A DNA stretch of 64,000 nt from Bradyrhizobium sp. WSM1417 (GCF_000515415.1 NZ_KI911783.1:5381831-5445830); one strand, 5' to 3'. Counted from the stretch's first letter, positions 9,400 to 18,993 are shown. Notes: generated by a model not told the origin, from the sequence alone. A program made the numbers and translations.

Positions 9400-10326
9400 T
9401 TATTCTTTGGGAAATTCCAGGCCCATCTCGCGATAGCGATCGGGATCGTCGCTCCAGTTCTCGCGCACCTTGACGAACAGGAACAGGTGCACCGGCACGC
9501 CCAGGATCTCGCCGATCTCCTTGCGCGAGTCCGCGCCGATCGACTTGATGGTGGCACCGCCCGCACCGAGCACGATCTTGCGCTGGCTTTCGCGCTCGAC
9601 GAAAATCGTCTGCTCGATGCGCACCGACTTGTCCTTGCGCTCCTCCCACTTGTCGGTCTCGACGGTGGACTGGTAGGGCAATTCCTGGTGCAGCTTGCGA
9701 AAGATCTTCTCGCGGGTGATCTCGGCCGCAAGCTGCCGCATCGGTGCGTCCGACATCTGGTCCTCGGGATAGAGGAACGGCCCCGGCGGCACGATCTCGG
9801 CCAGCGTATGCCTGAGGTCGTCGACCCCGTCGCCGGAGATCGCCGCGATCATGAAGGTCTTTGCGAAGGCCATGCGCTCGTTGGCGGCCTGCGCCAGCGC
9901 CAGCAGCTTCTCGCGCTGGACCAGGTCGACCTTGTTGATGACCAAAATCTTCTCGTGCTTGACGCTGGCGACCTTGGTGAGGATCGCCTCGGCTTCCTCG
10001 TCGATGCCGGCCTTGGCATCCAGCAGCACGCAGACGAGGTCGGCGTCATGCGCGCCGCTCCAGGCGGTCGAGACCATGGCGCGGTCGAGCCGGCGCTTGG
10101 GCAGGAAGATGCCAGGCGTATCGACCAGGATGATCTGCGCGTTGTCCTCGATCACGATGCCGCGGATCAGCGCGCGCGTGGTCTGCACCTTGCGCGAGAC
10201 GATCGTGACCTTGGCCCCGACCAGCGCATTGACCAGCGTCGATTTGCCGACGTTAGGCGCGCCGATCAGCGCCACGAAGCCGCAGCGCGTGGCAGTGGGC
10301 GCCTCGCCGCTTGCTTCAACCGTCAT
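9400..10326 (-). CDS. era: GTPase Era
   Basis: Ras-like GTPase of 308 residues needed for 16S rRNA maturation and 30S assembly. The G1 loop GAPNVGKST, G3 DTPG and G4 NKVD are all present, and the C-terminal KH RNA-binding domain shows VLGAGGATIKSIGADSRKEIGEIL. ATG 10326 was chosen; a GTG at 10347 would add seven residues. Either start lies inside the 3' end of rnc, so translation of the two is probably coupled. RNase III and Era act on the same rRNA pathway, and this adjacency is widely conserved. Confidence 0.95.
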   Translation of the reverse strand: MTVEASGEAPTATRCGFVALIGAPNVGKSTLVNALVGAKVTIVSRKVQTTRALIRGIVIEDNAQIILVDTPGIFLPKRRLDRAMVSTAWSGAHDADLVCVLLDAKAGIDEEAEAILTKVASVKHEKILVINKVDLVQREKLLALAQAANERMAFAKTFMIAAISGDGVDDLRHTLAEIVPPGPFLYPEDQMSDAPMRQLAAEITREKIFRKLHQELPYQSTVETDKWEERKDKSVRIEQTIFVERESQRKIVLGAGGATIKSIGADSRKEIGEILGVPVHLFLFVKVRENWSDDPDRYREMGLEFPKE

Positions 10327-11182
10327 TGCCGCCGCCAACGCCTTCACGTTCGATCATCACTGAAGCTGCCACCTTCTCTGCCGCGCGCTTGCTGCCGCCG
10401 ATGCCTTCCGCCGGAGCGAGTCCCGGCAGATCGACCGCGACGCGGAATTGCGGATCATGATGCGGGCCGGTGCGCTCGACCTCGCGGTAAACCGGCGTCG
10501 GCAATCCCTTGCCCTGCGCCCATTCCTGGAGAACGGTCTTGGGATCGCGCAATGGACGCCGCGGCTTGTGCATGCGCTCGGTCCAGTTGCGCTTGACGAA
10601 ATCGGCCGCCGCCGCGTAGCCGCCGTCGAGGAAGACGGCGCCGATCACGGCCTCGCAGATGTCGCCGAGCACGCTCTTGCGCAGGCGCGCGTCGGCGCTG
10701 GAGCCGACCGACCCGAGCTTGATGTCGTCGAGCAGACCGAGCGACTTGGCGACATCGGCGCAGCTCTCCTTGCGCACCAGTTCGGCAAGTCGCTTGGACA
10801 TCTCGCCTTCGTCGGCGTTCGGGAAGGCGTGATAGAGCATATCGGAGACGACGAGCCCGAGCACGTGGTCGCCGAGGAATTCCAGCCGCTGATAGCTGTC
10901 GCCGCGCTTGCGCCCGGACTTCAGCGCGGAGACATGCGTGATGCCTTGCATCAAGAGATTCGGATCGGCAAAGCTGTAGCCGATGCGTGCCTCGAGCCCC
11001 GCGTTCGCATCCGAGGCCCTGGCCTTGCTGCTCCGCACCCGCTTCTTCTTTGCAGGCGTCTTGTTTTCAGGCGTCTTGATCTCAAGGGCCTTGTTCTCAA
11101 GAGTCTTGGTCGCAGCTTCGCCGTCGGGGCCCGCTTGCGCCTCGGTCGGCAGGGTCGCGATGTCCTTGGCTTCGTCTTTCAT
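10316..11182 (-). CDS. rnc: Ribonuclease III
   Basis: Protein of 288 residues. A family signature RLEFLGDHVLGLVVSDML lies in the endonuclease domain (about residues 62-195), with the second acidic cluster at GDICEAVIGAVFLDGGY. The C-terminal double-stranded RNA-binding domain runs from DPKTVLQEWAQGKGLPTPVY. The first ~55 residues are an extra, low-complexity Lys/Glu/Thr tail with repeats such as ENKALEIKTPENKTPAKKK, absent from the E. coli enzyme. It processes rRNA and structured mRNA. It overlaps lepB by 4 bp and era by about 11 bp in a tight operon. Confidence 0.95.
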   Translation of the reverse strand: MKDEAKDIATLPTEAQAGPDGEAATKTLENKALEIKTPENKTPAKKKRVRSSKARASDANAGLEARIGYSFADPNLLMQGITHVSALKSGRKRGDSYQRLEFLGDHVLGLVVSDMLYHAFPNADEGEMSKRLAELVRKESCADVAKSLGLLDDIKLGSVGSSADARLRKSVLGDICEAVIGAVFLDGGYAAAADFVKRNWTERMHKPRRPLRDPKTVLQEWAQGKGLPTPVYREVERTGPHHDPQFRVAVDLPGLAPAEGIGGSKRAAEKVAASVMIEREGVGGGNDG

Positions 11183-11943
11183 CGGACGATTTTGAAGAAG
11201 CGATTCCAGCGCACCGCCCAGGGCCAGCGCCAGAACATCCAGGCATGCTCGCCTTCGGCGATCGAGAAGAAGATCATCTGGGCGCGCCCGATCAAATTCT
11301 CCTGCGGCACGTAGCCGACCTGGCCGAGGAAGCGGCTGTCGGTGGAGTTGTCGCGGTTGTCGCCCATCATGAAGAAGTGGCCGGTCGGCACGGTGTAGAC
11401 GTTGGTGTTGTCGACGTAGCCGTTGTCGGCGCAGTCCAGCGTCTCGTAGGACACGCCGTTCGGCAGCGTTTCCTTCCAGCGCTTCACACGGGAGACGCCG
11501 CTGCCTTCGGCGCCGCAGGGGTCCTCGCCGACAAATTCGCTCATGCGCTGCCGCTCGACCGGCGTGTCGTTGATGTAGAGCAGCCCGTCCCGCATCTGGA
11601 TGCGGTCGCCGGGCAGGCCGATCACGCGCTTGATGTAGTCGGTGGAATCGTCCTTCGGCAGGCGGAATACGACGATGTCGCCGCGGTTCGGGTCCGAGCC
11701 CCAGATCCGCCCCGAGAACAGCGGCGGCGAGAACGGGATCGAGTAGTGGCTGTAGCCGTAGGAATATTTCGAGACGAACAGATAGTCGCCGACCAGCAGC
11801 GTCGCCTTCATCGAGCCGGATGGGATGTTGAACGGCTGAAACAGGAAGGTGCGGATCACCAGCGCGATCAGGAGAGCGTGGATCACGACCCGGATCGTTT
11901 CGCCGACGCCGCTCTCAGTTTTCGTTCCTGAAGTCACGCTCAT
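11179..11943 (-). CDS. lepB: Signal peptidase I
   Basis: Membrane-anchored serine protease of 254 residues that removes Sec and Tat signal peptides on the periplasmic face. An N-terminal membrane segment (about residues 17-35) is followed by PSGSMKATLL, with nucleophile Ser44. DYIKRVIGLPGD carries the general-base Lys near residue 105. GDNRDNSTDSRFLGQVG is the usual C-terminal signature. The start ATG 11943 follows GAGAGAG. The stop overlaps rnc by 4 bp. The 248 bp upstream, between lepB and acpS, are comparatively A+T-rich and could hold a promoter for lepB-rnc-era. Confidence 0.95.
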   Translation of the reverse strand: MSVTSGTKTESGVGETIRVVIHALLIALVIRTFLFQPFNIPSGSMKATLLVGDYLFVSKYSYGYSHYSIPFSPPLFSGRIWGSDPNRGDIVVFRLPKDDSTDYIKRVIGLPGDRIQMRDGLLYINDTPVERQRMSEFVGEDPCGAEGSGVSRVKRWKETLPNGVSYETLDCADNGYVDNTNVYTVPTGHFFMMGDNRDNSTDSRFLGQVGYVPQENLIGRAQMIFFSIAEGEHAWMFWRWPWAVRWNRFFKIVR

Positions 11944-12191
11944 TGCTCTCTCAATTCCGGCGGGCGGTCACAGCGCGCCCTCCTCCCGCGAACAGCCTAT
12001 CGCTCGCGGCCCAAGGAGATTGTCCTGATTCTGATAATGAGGGCCAATTCCGGCGTAAAGCCGAATTCGCCCAGCCTGATTTGCGTCCGCGGACTTTTAG
12101 ACGGTTGTCGGAGGCCACGCAATCAAGGATCGCATCAAAACTGCATAAGCATTTGATTTTGAATGCGAATTATAAAATTAACGGAGCACCG

Positions 12192-12611
12192 TCAGGGTTT
12201 GGCCAGCGGCACGGCGGAAATAATGACGAAGGCCTGTGCCAACGGCCAGTCATCGGTGATCGACAGGTCGATCTGCGCCCCGAAGCCCTCCGGCGTCAGG
12301 GCCTGGAGCCGAGCCAGTGCCCCGCCGGTCAATTGCATGGTTGGCCGCCCTCCCGGCAGGTTGACCACCCCCATGTCGCGCCACCACACGCCGCGCCTGA
12401 TGCCGGTGCCGAGTGCCTTGGAACAGGCCTCCTTGGCGGCGAAGCGCTTGGCGTAGGTTGCCACCACCATCTTCTCGTTCTTGGCACGCCGCTCCGCCTT
12501 GGCCCGCTCGGCCGCGGTGAAGATGCGGTCGAGGAAGCGCTCGCCGTGGCGGTCGATCACCTTGCCGACCCGGGTGATGTCGATCAGATCGGAGCCGATG
12601 CCGATGATCAT
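12192..12611 (-). CDS. acpS: Holo-[acyl-carrier-protein] synthase
   Basis: AcpS transfers 4'-phosphopantetheine from CoA to acyl carrier protein. The 139-residue product has the two metal and CoA motifs of the family: [12 protein letters not shown] at residues 3-14 and [15 protein letters not shown] near residue 60. The length is typical. Its start overlaps the stop of pdxJ in an ATGA arrangement, which suggests translational coupling. The pdxJ-acpS pair is conserved in many proteobacteria. Confidence 0.94.
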   Translation of the reverse strand: MIIGIGSDLIDITRVGKVIDRHGERFLDRIFTAAERAKAERRAKNEKMVVATYAKRFAAKEACSKALGTGIRRGVWWRDMGVVNLPGGRPTMQLTGGALARLQALTPEGFGAQIDLSITDDWPLAQAFVIISAVPLAKP

Positions 12612-13360
12612 GCCCGGCTCCGGCCGCGGTCCATCGCCGCGCGCATGCTGCGAACCGTCTCGGCGAGACCGACGAATAGGGCTTCGCCGATCATGTAGTA
12701 GCCGATGTTTAGCTCCATGATCTCAGGCAAGCCTGCGATCGTCTCCGCCGTCGCGTAGTCCAGCCCGTGTCCGGCGTGAACCTCCAACCCCGCTTCCTTC
12801 GCCAGCTTCGCCCCTGCCACGATTCGCCGCCATTCGGCCTCGGCCTTATCAGTGTGACCGTCGACAACGGCATCGCACCAGGCGCCGGTGTGGATCTCGA
12901 TCACGGGCGCGCGCAGCCGCGCCGCCATCTCGATCTGGGCGGGATCGGCCGCGATGAACAGCGACACCCGGATGCCAGCATCGTTCAGACGCGCGATATA
13001 GGGCGCCAGCGCATTGTGCTGGCCGACGACGTCGAGCCCGCCTTCGGTCGTCACCTCCTGGCGCCGCTCCGGCACGAGGCACACCGCGTGCGGCCTGGTG
13101 GCGAGCGAAATGCGCATCATGTCGTCGGTCGCCGCCATCTCGAAATTGAGCGGCTTGGAGATCTCGGCTTTCAGCCGCGCCATGTCCTCGTCGCGGATAT
13201 GCCGGCGATCCTCGCGCAAATGAGCAGTGATGCCGTCGGCGCCGGCCTCGATCGCCAGCAGCGCCGCGCGCACCGGATCGGGATTGCGGCCGCCGCGCGC
13301 GTTACGCAGGGTCGCGACATGGTCGACATTGACGCCGAGGCGGAGCGGAGGTGCAGGCAT
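12608..13360 (-). CDS. pdxJ: Pyridoxine 5'-phosphate synthase
   Basis: PdxJ condenses 1-deoxy-D-xylulose 5-phosphate with 3-amino-2-oxopropyl phosphate to make pyridoxine 5'-phosphate, the last step of DXP-dependent vitamin B6 synthesis. The 250-residue TIM barrel begins with [18 protein letters not shown] and contains [42 protein letters not shown] and [10 protein letters not shown] follow, the standard PdxJ motifs. Length and start agree with the family. It lies 45 bp downstream of relA and overlaps acpS by 4 bp. Confidence 0.95.
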   Translation of the reverse strand: MPAPPLRLGVNVDHVATLRNARGGRNPDPVRAALLAIEAGADGITAHLREDRRHIRDEDMARLKAEISKPLNFEMAATDDMMRISLATRPHAVCLVPERRQEVTTEGGLDVVGQHNALAPYIARLNDAGIRVSLFIAADPAQIEMAARLRAPVIEIHTGAWCDAVVDGHTDKAEAEWRRIVAGAKLAKEAGLEVHAGHGLDYATAETIAGLPEIMELNIGYYMIGEALFVGLAETVRSMRAAMDRGRSRA

Positions 13361-13405
13361 TCAGGACTCACGAAATCATGGGGATAGAACCAGGACGAAA
13401 GGCGT

Positions 13406-15691
13406 CTATCCATTAACACGTTCGGCGCGGGCGACGACCGCCTTCGCGCGCAGCTGGGCCAGGATCGCGCTCAAATGCTTGAGATCGTAGACTTCGAGAT
13501 CGATCGTCGTCTCCGTGAAATCCGGTGAGCGGCGCTGCATGCTGATGTTGTCGATGTTGCCGTCGTGCTCGGCGATCACGGTCGCGATCTGCGCCAGCGC
13601 GCCGGGCTCGTTGACGTTCTCGACCTTGATGCGGGCCGGGAAGCGCTGCGGCGCGGAATCCTCGATGTCCCAGCGCACGTCGAGCCAGCGCTCCGGCTCT
13701 TCCTCGAAATCCTTCAGAGCCGGCGCCTGGATCGGATAGATGGTGATGCCTTCACCCGGCGTGACGATGCCGACGATGCGGTCGCCGGGCACTGCGCCGC
13801 CATTCGGCGCGAACTTCACCGGCAGGTCGGAATTGATGCCGCGAATCGGGATCGCGACCGGGCTGCGCGGCGGTTCGGACGACTTCTCCTTGAGCTTGCC
13901 CACAAGCCCCTTCTTGACGCCGTAGCGCGCGATGCGCTCCTCCTTGTAGTCGGGATACATCGCACGCGCGACGTGGGAGGCCTTGATCTCGCCGCGCCCC
14001 ACAGCCGCCATGACGTCCTCGATCGAGGTCCGCGCGAGTCGCGGCAGCGCGCCCTTGAGCTTGTCGTCGGCGTATTCGATCTTGGCGCGCTCGAACAGGC
14101 GCTCGACGATGCGTCGGCCGAGACCGACATATTGATCGCGCACCGCGGTCCTGGTGGCGCGGCGGATCGCGGCGCGCGCCTTGCCGGTGACCGCGAGCGT
14201 TTCCCAGGCCGACGGCGGCGCCGCTTGCGCTTCCGAGGTCAGCACCTCGACCTCGTCGCCGTTCTGAAGCTCCGAGGACAGCGGCGCAAACTGGCCGTTG
14301 ATCTTGCAGCCCACCGCGCTGTTGCCGACGTCGGTATGCACGGCATAGGCGAAGTCGATCACGTTGGCATGGCGCGGCAGCGCGATCAGCTTGCCCTTGG
14401 GGGTGAAGCAGAACACCTGGTCGTGGAACAGTTCGAGCTTGGTGTGCTCGAGGAATTCCTCGGGGTTGGCGCTCTCCGAGAGGATGCCGATGGTGTGGCG
14501 CAACCAGGCGAACGCATTGGACTCGCGCTTGAGAAATTCAGTCGGCGAGCCCACGCCTTCCTTGTAGAACACGTGCGCGGCGATGCCGCGCTCGGCGATC
14601 TGGTCCATCGCCTCGGTGCGGATCTGCAGCTCGACGCGCTGGTTGCCGGGGCCGATCACGGTGGTGTGGATCGAGCGGTAGTCGTTCTGCTTCGGCGTCG
14701 AGATGTAGTCCTTGAACCGGCCGGGCACGACCGGCCAGTTGGTGTGGACGATGCCGAGCGCGCGATAGCAGGCCTCGATGTCGTTGACGACGACGCGGAA
14801 GCCGAAGATGTCGGACAATTGCTCGAAGCCGACCGACTTGCGCTCCATCTTGGTCCAGATCGAGAACGGCTTCTTGCGGCGACCATAGACCCGCGCGCCC
14901 AAGCCCCGGTGGCGCAGATTGTTGGAGAGCTGGTCCTCGATTTCGCCGATCAGATTGCGGTTGCGTTCGGCCAGCGCATCGAGCCGCTGCATCACCACCG
15001 AATAGGCTTCGGGGTCGAGGGTCCGGAACGACAGGTCCTCGAGCTCCTCGCGCATTTCCTGCATGCCCATGCGCCCTGCCAGCGGCGCATAGATGTCGAG
15101 CGTCTCCTCGGCAATGCGCCGTCGCGATTCCGTCGGCACGAAGTCCAACGTGCGCATGTTGTGCAGGCGGTCGGCGAGCTTCACCAGGAGCACGCGGACG
15201 TCGTCGGCAATTGCCAGCAACAATTTGCGCAGATTTTCGGCCTGCTTGGCCTCCCGCGACACCAGCTCCAGCCGCTTCAGCTTGGTCAGGCCCTCGACCA
15301 GCGCGCCGATCTCGGGCCCGAAGATCTGGTCGATCTCGGCCCGCGTCGCTTCGGTGTCCTCGATCGTATCGTGGAGCAGCGCAGCCACAATGGTGGCGTC
15401 GTCGAGCTTCAGGTCGGTCAGAATCGCCGCCACTTCGAGCGGATGAGAGAAGTACGGGTCGCCCGAGGCGCGGGTCTGCGAGCCGTGCGCCTTCATGGCG
15501 TAGACGTAGGCGCGGTTCAGCAAATCTTCGTCGGTGTTGGGATTGTAGGACCTGACGCGCTCGACGAGGTCATATTGACGCATCATGCGTGCGCGAGGCT
15601 TCGCCGGGCGCGCCACCGGCGCAGTCGGGGCCACGGCAACCGATTCGGTTGCGGCCTGCATCTGCGTTGGTGTGCGGCGTCGATATACCAT
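13406..15691 (-). CDS. relA: Bifunctional (p)ppGpp synthetase/hydrolase, RelA/SpoT homologue
   Basis: Stringent-response enzyme of 761 residues. The N-terminal HD hydrolase domain shows YFSHPLEVAAIL and LLHDTIEDTEAT, so hydrolysis should be active. The synthetase domain has GRFKDYISTPKQNDYRSIHT; RFKD is the RxKD form found in bifunctional enzymes rather than the ExDD form of E. coli RelA. TGS (VFCFTPKGKLIALPRHANVIDFAY) and C-terminal ACT domains (about residues 680-755) follow. ATG 15691 begins a ~35-residue Pro/Ala/Arg-rich lead, and a later ATG at MMRQYDLVERV is possible. Alphaproteobacteria usually have one such long enzyme, often called rsh or rel. Confidence 0.94.
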   Translation of the reverse strand: MVYRRRTPTQMQAATESVAVAPTAPVARPAKPRARMMRQYDLVERVRSYNPNTDEDLLNRAYVYAMKAHGSQTRASGDPYFSHPLEVAAILTDLKLDDATIVAALLHDTIEDTEATRAEIDQIFGPEIGALVEGLTKLKRLELVSREAKQAENLRKLLLAIADDVRVLLVKLADRLHNMRTLDFVPTESRRRIAEETLDIYAPLAGRMGMQEMREELEDLSFRTLDPEAYSVVMQRLDALAERNRNLIGEIEDQLSNNLRHRGLGARVYGRRKKPFSIWTKMERKSVGFEQLSDIFGFRVVVNDIEACYRALGIVHTNWPVVPGRFKDYISTPKQNDYRSIHTTVIGPGNQRVELQIRTEAMDQIAERGIAAHVFYKEGVGSPTEFLKRESNAFAWLRHTIGILSESANPEEFLEHTKLELFHDQVFCFTPKGKLIALPRHANVIDFAYAVHTDVGNSAVGCKINGQFAPLSSELQNGDEVEVLTSEAQAAPPSAWETLAVTGKARAAIRRATRTAVRDQYVGLGRRIVERLFERAKIEYADDKLKGALPRLARTSIEDVMAAVGRGEIKASHVARAMYPDYKEERIARYGVKKGLVGKLKEKSSEPPRSPVAIPIRGINSDLPVKFAPNGGAVPGDRIVGIVTPGEGITIYPIQAPALKDFEEEPERWLDVRWDIEDSAPQRFPARIKVENVNEPGALAQIATVIAEHDGNIDNISMQRRSPDFTETTIDLEVYDLKHLSAILAQLRAKAVVARAERVNG

Positions 15692-15832
15692 GCCGTCCTG
15701 CCTTCAAACGGACCACGACACAGCCCGTTGTATACATCTTAGCTCCGATCGCGCGCGTGTCCGATCAATTCGGTGACAGGGACAGGCGCGAACCGATGAC
15801 GCTATGGTAACCACGAAAACGCCAACAAAAGC

Positions 15833-15860
15833 AAAGGCCCGAACAACGGTTCGGGCCTTT
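15833..15860. terminator. Bidirectional hairpin terminator between rpoZ and relA
   Basis: The arms AAAGGCCCGAAC and GTTCGGGCCTTT are fully complementary around a 4-nt loop. On the minus strand the hairpin is followed by a T-rich run, so it can stop transcription leaving rpoZ before relA. The A-rich left flank would also let it work in the other direction. Confidence 0.75.
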
Positions 15861-15900
15861 GATCAGATCACAAAGAAGTCGATGAGCGTGATGGGACGAT

Positions 15901-16293
15901 TTACTCGTCTTCCTCGGGCTGCTCCTCGGGCGGTGCGAGGCCCTCGAGACCCTTCAGGAGCTCTTCTTCCGTCATGCGCTCCACGGCGACTTCGGTATCG
16001 TCTGCATCCACGCTTGCACCGGCGGAACCGATCAGCGGCACAGTGTCCGGCTCGGGCTCGTCGACCTCGACGAACTTCTGCAGCGAGTGCACCAGCTCCT
16101 CGCGGAGATCCTCCGGCGAAATCGTGGTCTCAGCAATTTCGCGCAAAGACACAACAGGGTTCTTGTCGTTATCGCGGTCAACCGTTAGTTGTGAACCAGA
16201 CGAAATCATGCGGGCCCGGTGGGCGGCCAGCAGGACCAGGTCAAACCGGTTGTCGACCTTGTCGATACAATCTTCTACGGTGACGCGAGCCAT
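15901..16293 (-). CDS. rpoZ: RNA polymerase omega subunit
   Basis: Omega assists assembly of the beta' subunit and mediates ppGpp effects. The start ATG 16293 was chosen because [20 protein letters not shown] is the canonical omega N-terminus; the open frame runs 35 residues further up without family similarity. [34 protein letters not shown] matches the conserved core. At 130 residues it is longer than E. coli omega (91), the extra part being an acidic tail rich in Glu, Asp and Pro, as is usual in alphaproteobacteria. It lies upstream of relA, a common pairing. Confidence 0.94.
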   Translation of the reverse strand: MARVTVEDCIDKVDNRFDLVLLAAHRARMISSGSQLTVDRDNDKNPVVSLREIAETTISPEDLREELVHSLQKFVEVDEPEPDTVPLIGSAGASVDADDTEVAVERMTEEELLKGLEGLAPPEEQPEEDE

Positions 16294-16622
16294 CGACTGT
16301 CGCTCCGTTGTGGGTGGGACGAAATATGTGGATGAATGCCGGTAGTTATAGGGGCCGGGAGGGTTTCGCAAGGCCAATTTGTGATTTGGCCTCGCCAAAC
16401 GGCTCTGCTACCCCCACATTGGGGCTGGGATGGGTGGTTTCCCGGGCCGCTGGGGACGGCGGCGCCGGGACTGTGCAAGTTGGCCATAACTATACCTTGA
16501 TTGCCCCGACTTCTCCGGATTTGCGGTTTCGACGGGTTTCGGCGGGACTTTAGAAGTGCGCGGCTTGCTGTCGCCGCGCCAACAATAAACGATCAATCAC
16601 GAACTCTACGCGAGCAAACTGA
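16294..16622. other. Divergent intergenic region rpoZ / NYN gene
   Basis: This 329-bp stretch separates rpoZ (minus) from the NYN-domain gene (plus) and must hold both promoters. The only clear structure is a small dyad, AGGCCAA (16371-16377) with TTGGCCT (16386-16392). I see no coding sequence in it. Confidence 0.4.
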
Positions 16623-17270
16623 ATGTCACCTTCCTCTTCCGACAAGATCGCGCTCTTCATCGATGGAGCCAATCTCTACGCGACGGCGAAAACTCTGGGC
16701 TTCGACATCGATTACAAGCGCCTGCTGAAGGAGTTTCAGAGCCGCGGGACGCTGCTTAGGGCGTTCTACTACACCGCGATCATCGAGGATCAGGAGTACT
16801 CCTCGATCCGGCCGCTGATCGACTGGCTCGACTACAACGGCTACACCGTCGTCACCAAGGCGACCAAGGAGTTCATCGACGCCTCCGGCCGCCGCAAGGT
16901 CAAGGGCAATATGGACATCGAGCTCGCCGTGAACGCGATGGAGCTCGCCGAGCACATCGACCAGATAGTGCTGTTCTCGGGCGACGGCGACTTCCGCTCC
17001 CTGGTCGAGGCCGTTCAGCGCCGCGGCGTGCGGGTCACCGTGATTTCCACGATCGCGAGCCAGCCGCCGATGATCGCCGACGAGCTGCGCCGCCAGGCCG
17101 ACGTCTTCACCGACCTTGTCGAGTTGCAGTCCAAGCTCGGTCGCGACCCGTCCGAACGCCCCGCCCCGCGTGACCGCGGCGACCGCGAGGCGCGCCACCA
17201 CGCTCCGCAGTTCCTCCAGCGCGCGACCACGATGGCGCCGGCGAGGGGCGATGACGACTTCGAGGAGTGA
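16623..17270 (+). CDS. NYN-domain (LabA/DUF88-type) putative ribonuclease
   Basis: Protein of 215 residues with a PIN-like NYN fold. The acidic metal-binding residues are visible in ALFIDGANLY (Asp14), GNMDIELAVNAM and VLFSGDGDFRSLVEAVQRRG. LabA/DUF88 proteins are thought to act on RNA; few have a known target. The last ~40 residues are a charged, probably disordered tail (PSERPAPRDRGDREARHH). The gene overlaps the downstream uracil-DNA glycosylase by 20 bp, so the two are very likely co-translated. It is divergent from rpoZ. Confidence 0.85.
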   Translation: MSPSSSDKIALFIDGANLYATAKTLGFDIDYKRLLKEFQSRGTLLRAFYYTAIIEDQEYSSIRPLIDWLDYNGYTVVTKATKEFIDASGRRKVKGNMDIELAVNAMELAEHIDQIVLFSGDGDFRSLVEAVQRRGVRVTVISTIASQPPMIADELRRQADVFTDLVELQSKLGRDPSERPAPRDRGDREARHHAPQFLQRATTMAPARGDDDFEE

Positions 17271-17925
17271 GGCGGCCCGGTCAAGCCGCCAGCCTCTCAG
17301 CCTCGTCCCCGACCGTGACTGTCCGCTCTGTCCGCGCCTGGTCGCCTTTCGCGAGGCGAACCGCGCGCGCGAACCATTGTGGCACAATGCACCGGTTGCG
17401 CCTTTCGGCGACATCAAGGCGCGCCTGCTGATCGTCGGCCTTGCGCCGGGAATGCAGGGCGCCAACCGCACCGGCCGTCCCTTCACCGGCGATTATGCCG
17501 GCGACCTGCTCTACGCGACGCTGCTCGAATACGGCTTCGCCAAGGGCAAATATCAGGCGCGTCCCGACGACGGCCTGAAGCTGGTCGACTGTCGGATCGC
17601 CAATGCGGTGCATTGCGTGCCGCCGCAGAACAAGCCGCTGCCGGTCGAGATCAGCACCTGCCGGCAGTTCCTCGCGGCGAATCTCGCAACGATGCCGAAC
17701 CTGCGCGCGATCGTCGCCCTTGGGCGCATTGCGCACGACACCGTGCTCAAGCCGCTGAACCTGAAGGGATCGCAAGCCCCCTTCGGCCACGGCGCCGTGC
17801 ATCAGGCCGGCGCATTCAGGCTCTACGACAGTTATCACTGCTCCCGCTACAACACGAACACCCGCGTGCTGACGCCGGACATGTTCCGCTCCGTGTTCGC
17901 GAAGGTGAAGGCCGACCTCGACTAA
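17251..17925 (+). CDS. Uracil-DNA glycosylase, family 5 type
   Basis: Base-excision repair enzyme of 224 residues. Start ATG 17251 is preceded by GAGG and lies inside the end of the NYN gene. Motif I reads GLAPGMQGANRTGRPFTGD and motif II YDSYHCSRYNTNTRVLT; both fit family 5 (UDGb) enzymes, which remove uracil and some deaminated purines and lack the polar catalytic residue of family 1. Cysteines at CPLCPRL and CRIANAVHCVPP plus one further on fit the four-cysteine iron-sulfur cluster of families 4 and 5. The 3' end overlaps the convergent peroxiredoxin gene by 4 bp. Confidence 0.85.
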   Translation: MTTSRSEAARSSRQPLSLVPDRDCPLCPRLVAFREANRAREPLWHNAPVAPFGDIKARLLIVGLAPGMQGANRTGRPFTGDYAGDLLYATLLEYGFAKGKYQARPDDGLKLVDCRIANAVHCVPPQNKPLPVEISTCRQFLAANLATMPNLRAIVALGRIAHDTVLKPLNLKGSQAPFGHGAVHQAGAFRLYDSYHCSRYNTNTRVLTPDMFRSVFAKVKADLD

Positions 17926-18515
17926 TCCTTAGACGAGCCCTTGGCCGGATTGGCCTTCAACCAGTCCAGGACATCGCCGGCGTTTCGGTCGGGCGGAAAC
18001 ACCGGATAGAACACATGCGTGATCCTGGCGTCGTCAACGATCAGCGCGAGGCGCTTGATCAGCGTGAGGCCCGCGACCTCCATGGTCGGCAAATTCAGGG
18101 CGCGCGTCAGCACCAGCTTCTCGTCCGAGAGCACCGGGAACGGCAGATGCAGCCGCGAGGCCATCTCGGTCTGGTACGCGTTGCTCTGGCTCGAGAGGCC
18201 GAACACCTGCGCGGCGCCGGCGGCCTTCAGCTCTGCGAACAGATCGCGAAAGGCGCAAGTCTGCGGCGTGCAACCGCGCGCGCCCGGGATCATGTCCCAA
18301 TCGTCGACCAGCGCGATCTTGCCGGGCTCGCCGGTGCGCGGATAGGCGAACAGCACGGTCCGGCCACGCAGCGCCGAGAGCGCGACTGACGTGTCGTCAG
18401 TGGCGAGCAGGCTGACCGGCGGCAATGTCATGCCTTTCAGGTGCACGGCGCTGCCGTCGTCCGCGGGTGCGGGAATCCGGGCCCAATCGACCTCGAGCAG
18501 GTTTCTCTGAGTCAT
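17922..18515 (-). CDS. Peroxiredoxin (AhpC/TSA family)
   Basis: Thioredoxin-fold protein of 197 residues, probably a cytoplasmic thiol peroxidase. LFAYPRTGEPG leads into DDWDMIPGARGCTPQTCAFRDLFAEL, with two Cys four residues apart; the first is the more likely peroxidatic residue and the second could resolve it. VFGLSSQSNAYQTEMASRLHLPFPVLSDE is the usual following block. Relatives of this kind are annotated as BCP-like peroxiredoxins. Four bases separate it from smpB upstream, so it should be the last gene of a dapA-mscL-smpB run. The convergent end overlaps the glycosylase gene. Confidence 0.82.
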   Translation of the reverse strand: MTQRNLLEVDWARIPAPADDGSAVHLKGMTLPPVSLLATDDTSVALSALRGRTVLFAYPRTGEPGKIALVDDWDMIPGARGCTPQTCAFRDLFAELKAAGAAQVFGLSSQSNAYQTEMASRLHLPFPVLSDEKLVLTRALNLPTMEVAGLTLIKRLALIVDDARITHVFYPVFPPDRNAGDVLDWLKANPAKGSSKD

Positions 18516-18519
18516 CCCG

Positions 18520-18993
18520 CTATCCCCTCGCCCGCATCAGGCGGCCCTTCTCCCGGCTCCAGTCGCGCTTTTTCTCGGACTCGCGCTTGTCGTGCAGCTT
18601 CTTGCCCTTTGCAACCGCGAGCTGCAATTTGGCGCGACCACGCTCGTTGAAGTAAAGCTTGAGCGGGATCAGCGTCATGCCTTCGCGGTCGACCGCGCCC
18701 ATCAGCTTGTTGATCTGCTTGCGATGCAGCAGCAGTTTTCGCGGCCGCTTGGGCTCGTGATTGAAGCGGTTGCCCTGGAGATATTCCGGAATGGTGGCGT
18801 TGATCAGCCAGATCTCGCCGTTCTTGGAATCGGCGTAGGATTCCGCAATCGTGCTCTTGCCGTTGCGGATCGACTTGACCTCGGTGCCGGTCAACGCAAT
18901 GCCGACCTCGATCGTATCCTCGATCGCATAGTTGAAGCGGGCCTTGCGATTTTCCGCCATGACCTTGATCGGACGTTCGTTCTTGTCGGCCAT
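18520..18993 (-). CDS. smpB: SsrA-binding protein SmpB
   Basis: SmpB binds tmRNA and delivers it to stalled ribosomes for trans-translation. The 157-residue sequence has [35 protein letters not shown] at the start and the [23 protein letters not shown] segment. The conserved basic tail ([26 protein letters not shown]) is also present. Length and start are standard. The tmRNA gene itself is not in this window. It lies 59 bp downstream of mscL. Confidence 0.95.
   Translation of the reverse strand: MADKNERPIKVMAENRKARFNYAIEDTIEVGIALTGTEVKSIRNGKSTIAESYADSKNGEIWLINATIPEYLQGNRFNHEPKRPRKLLLHRKQINKLMGAVDREGMTLIPLKLYFNERGRAKLQLAVAKGKKLHDKRESEKKRDWSREKGRLMRARG

Noticed and set aside
13565..15742. Plus-strand open frame of 725 codons opposite relA
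   Set aside because: Shadow of relA in high-G+C DNA; no conserved motif and no ribosome site.
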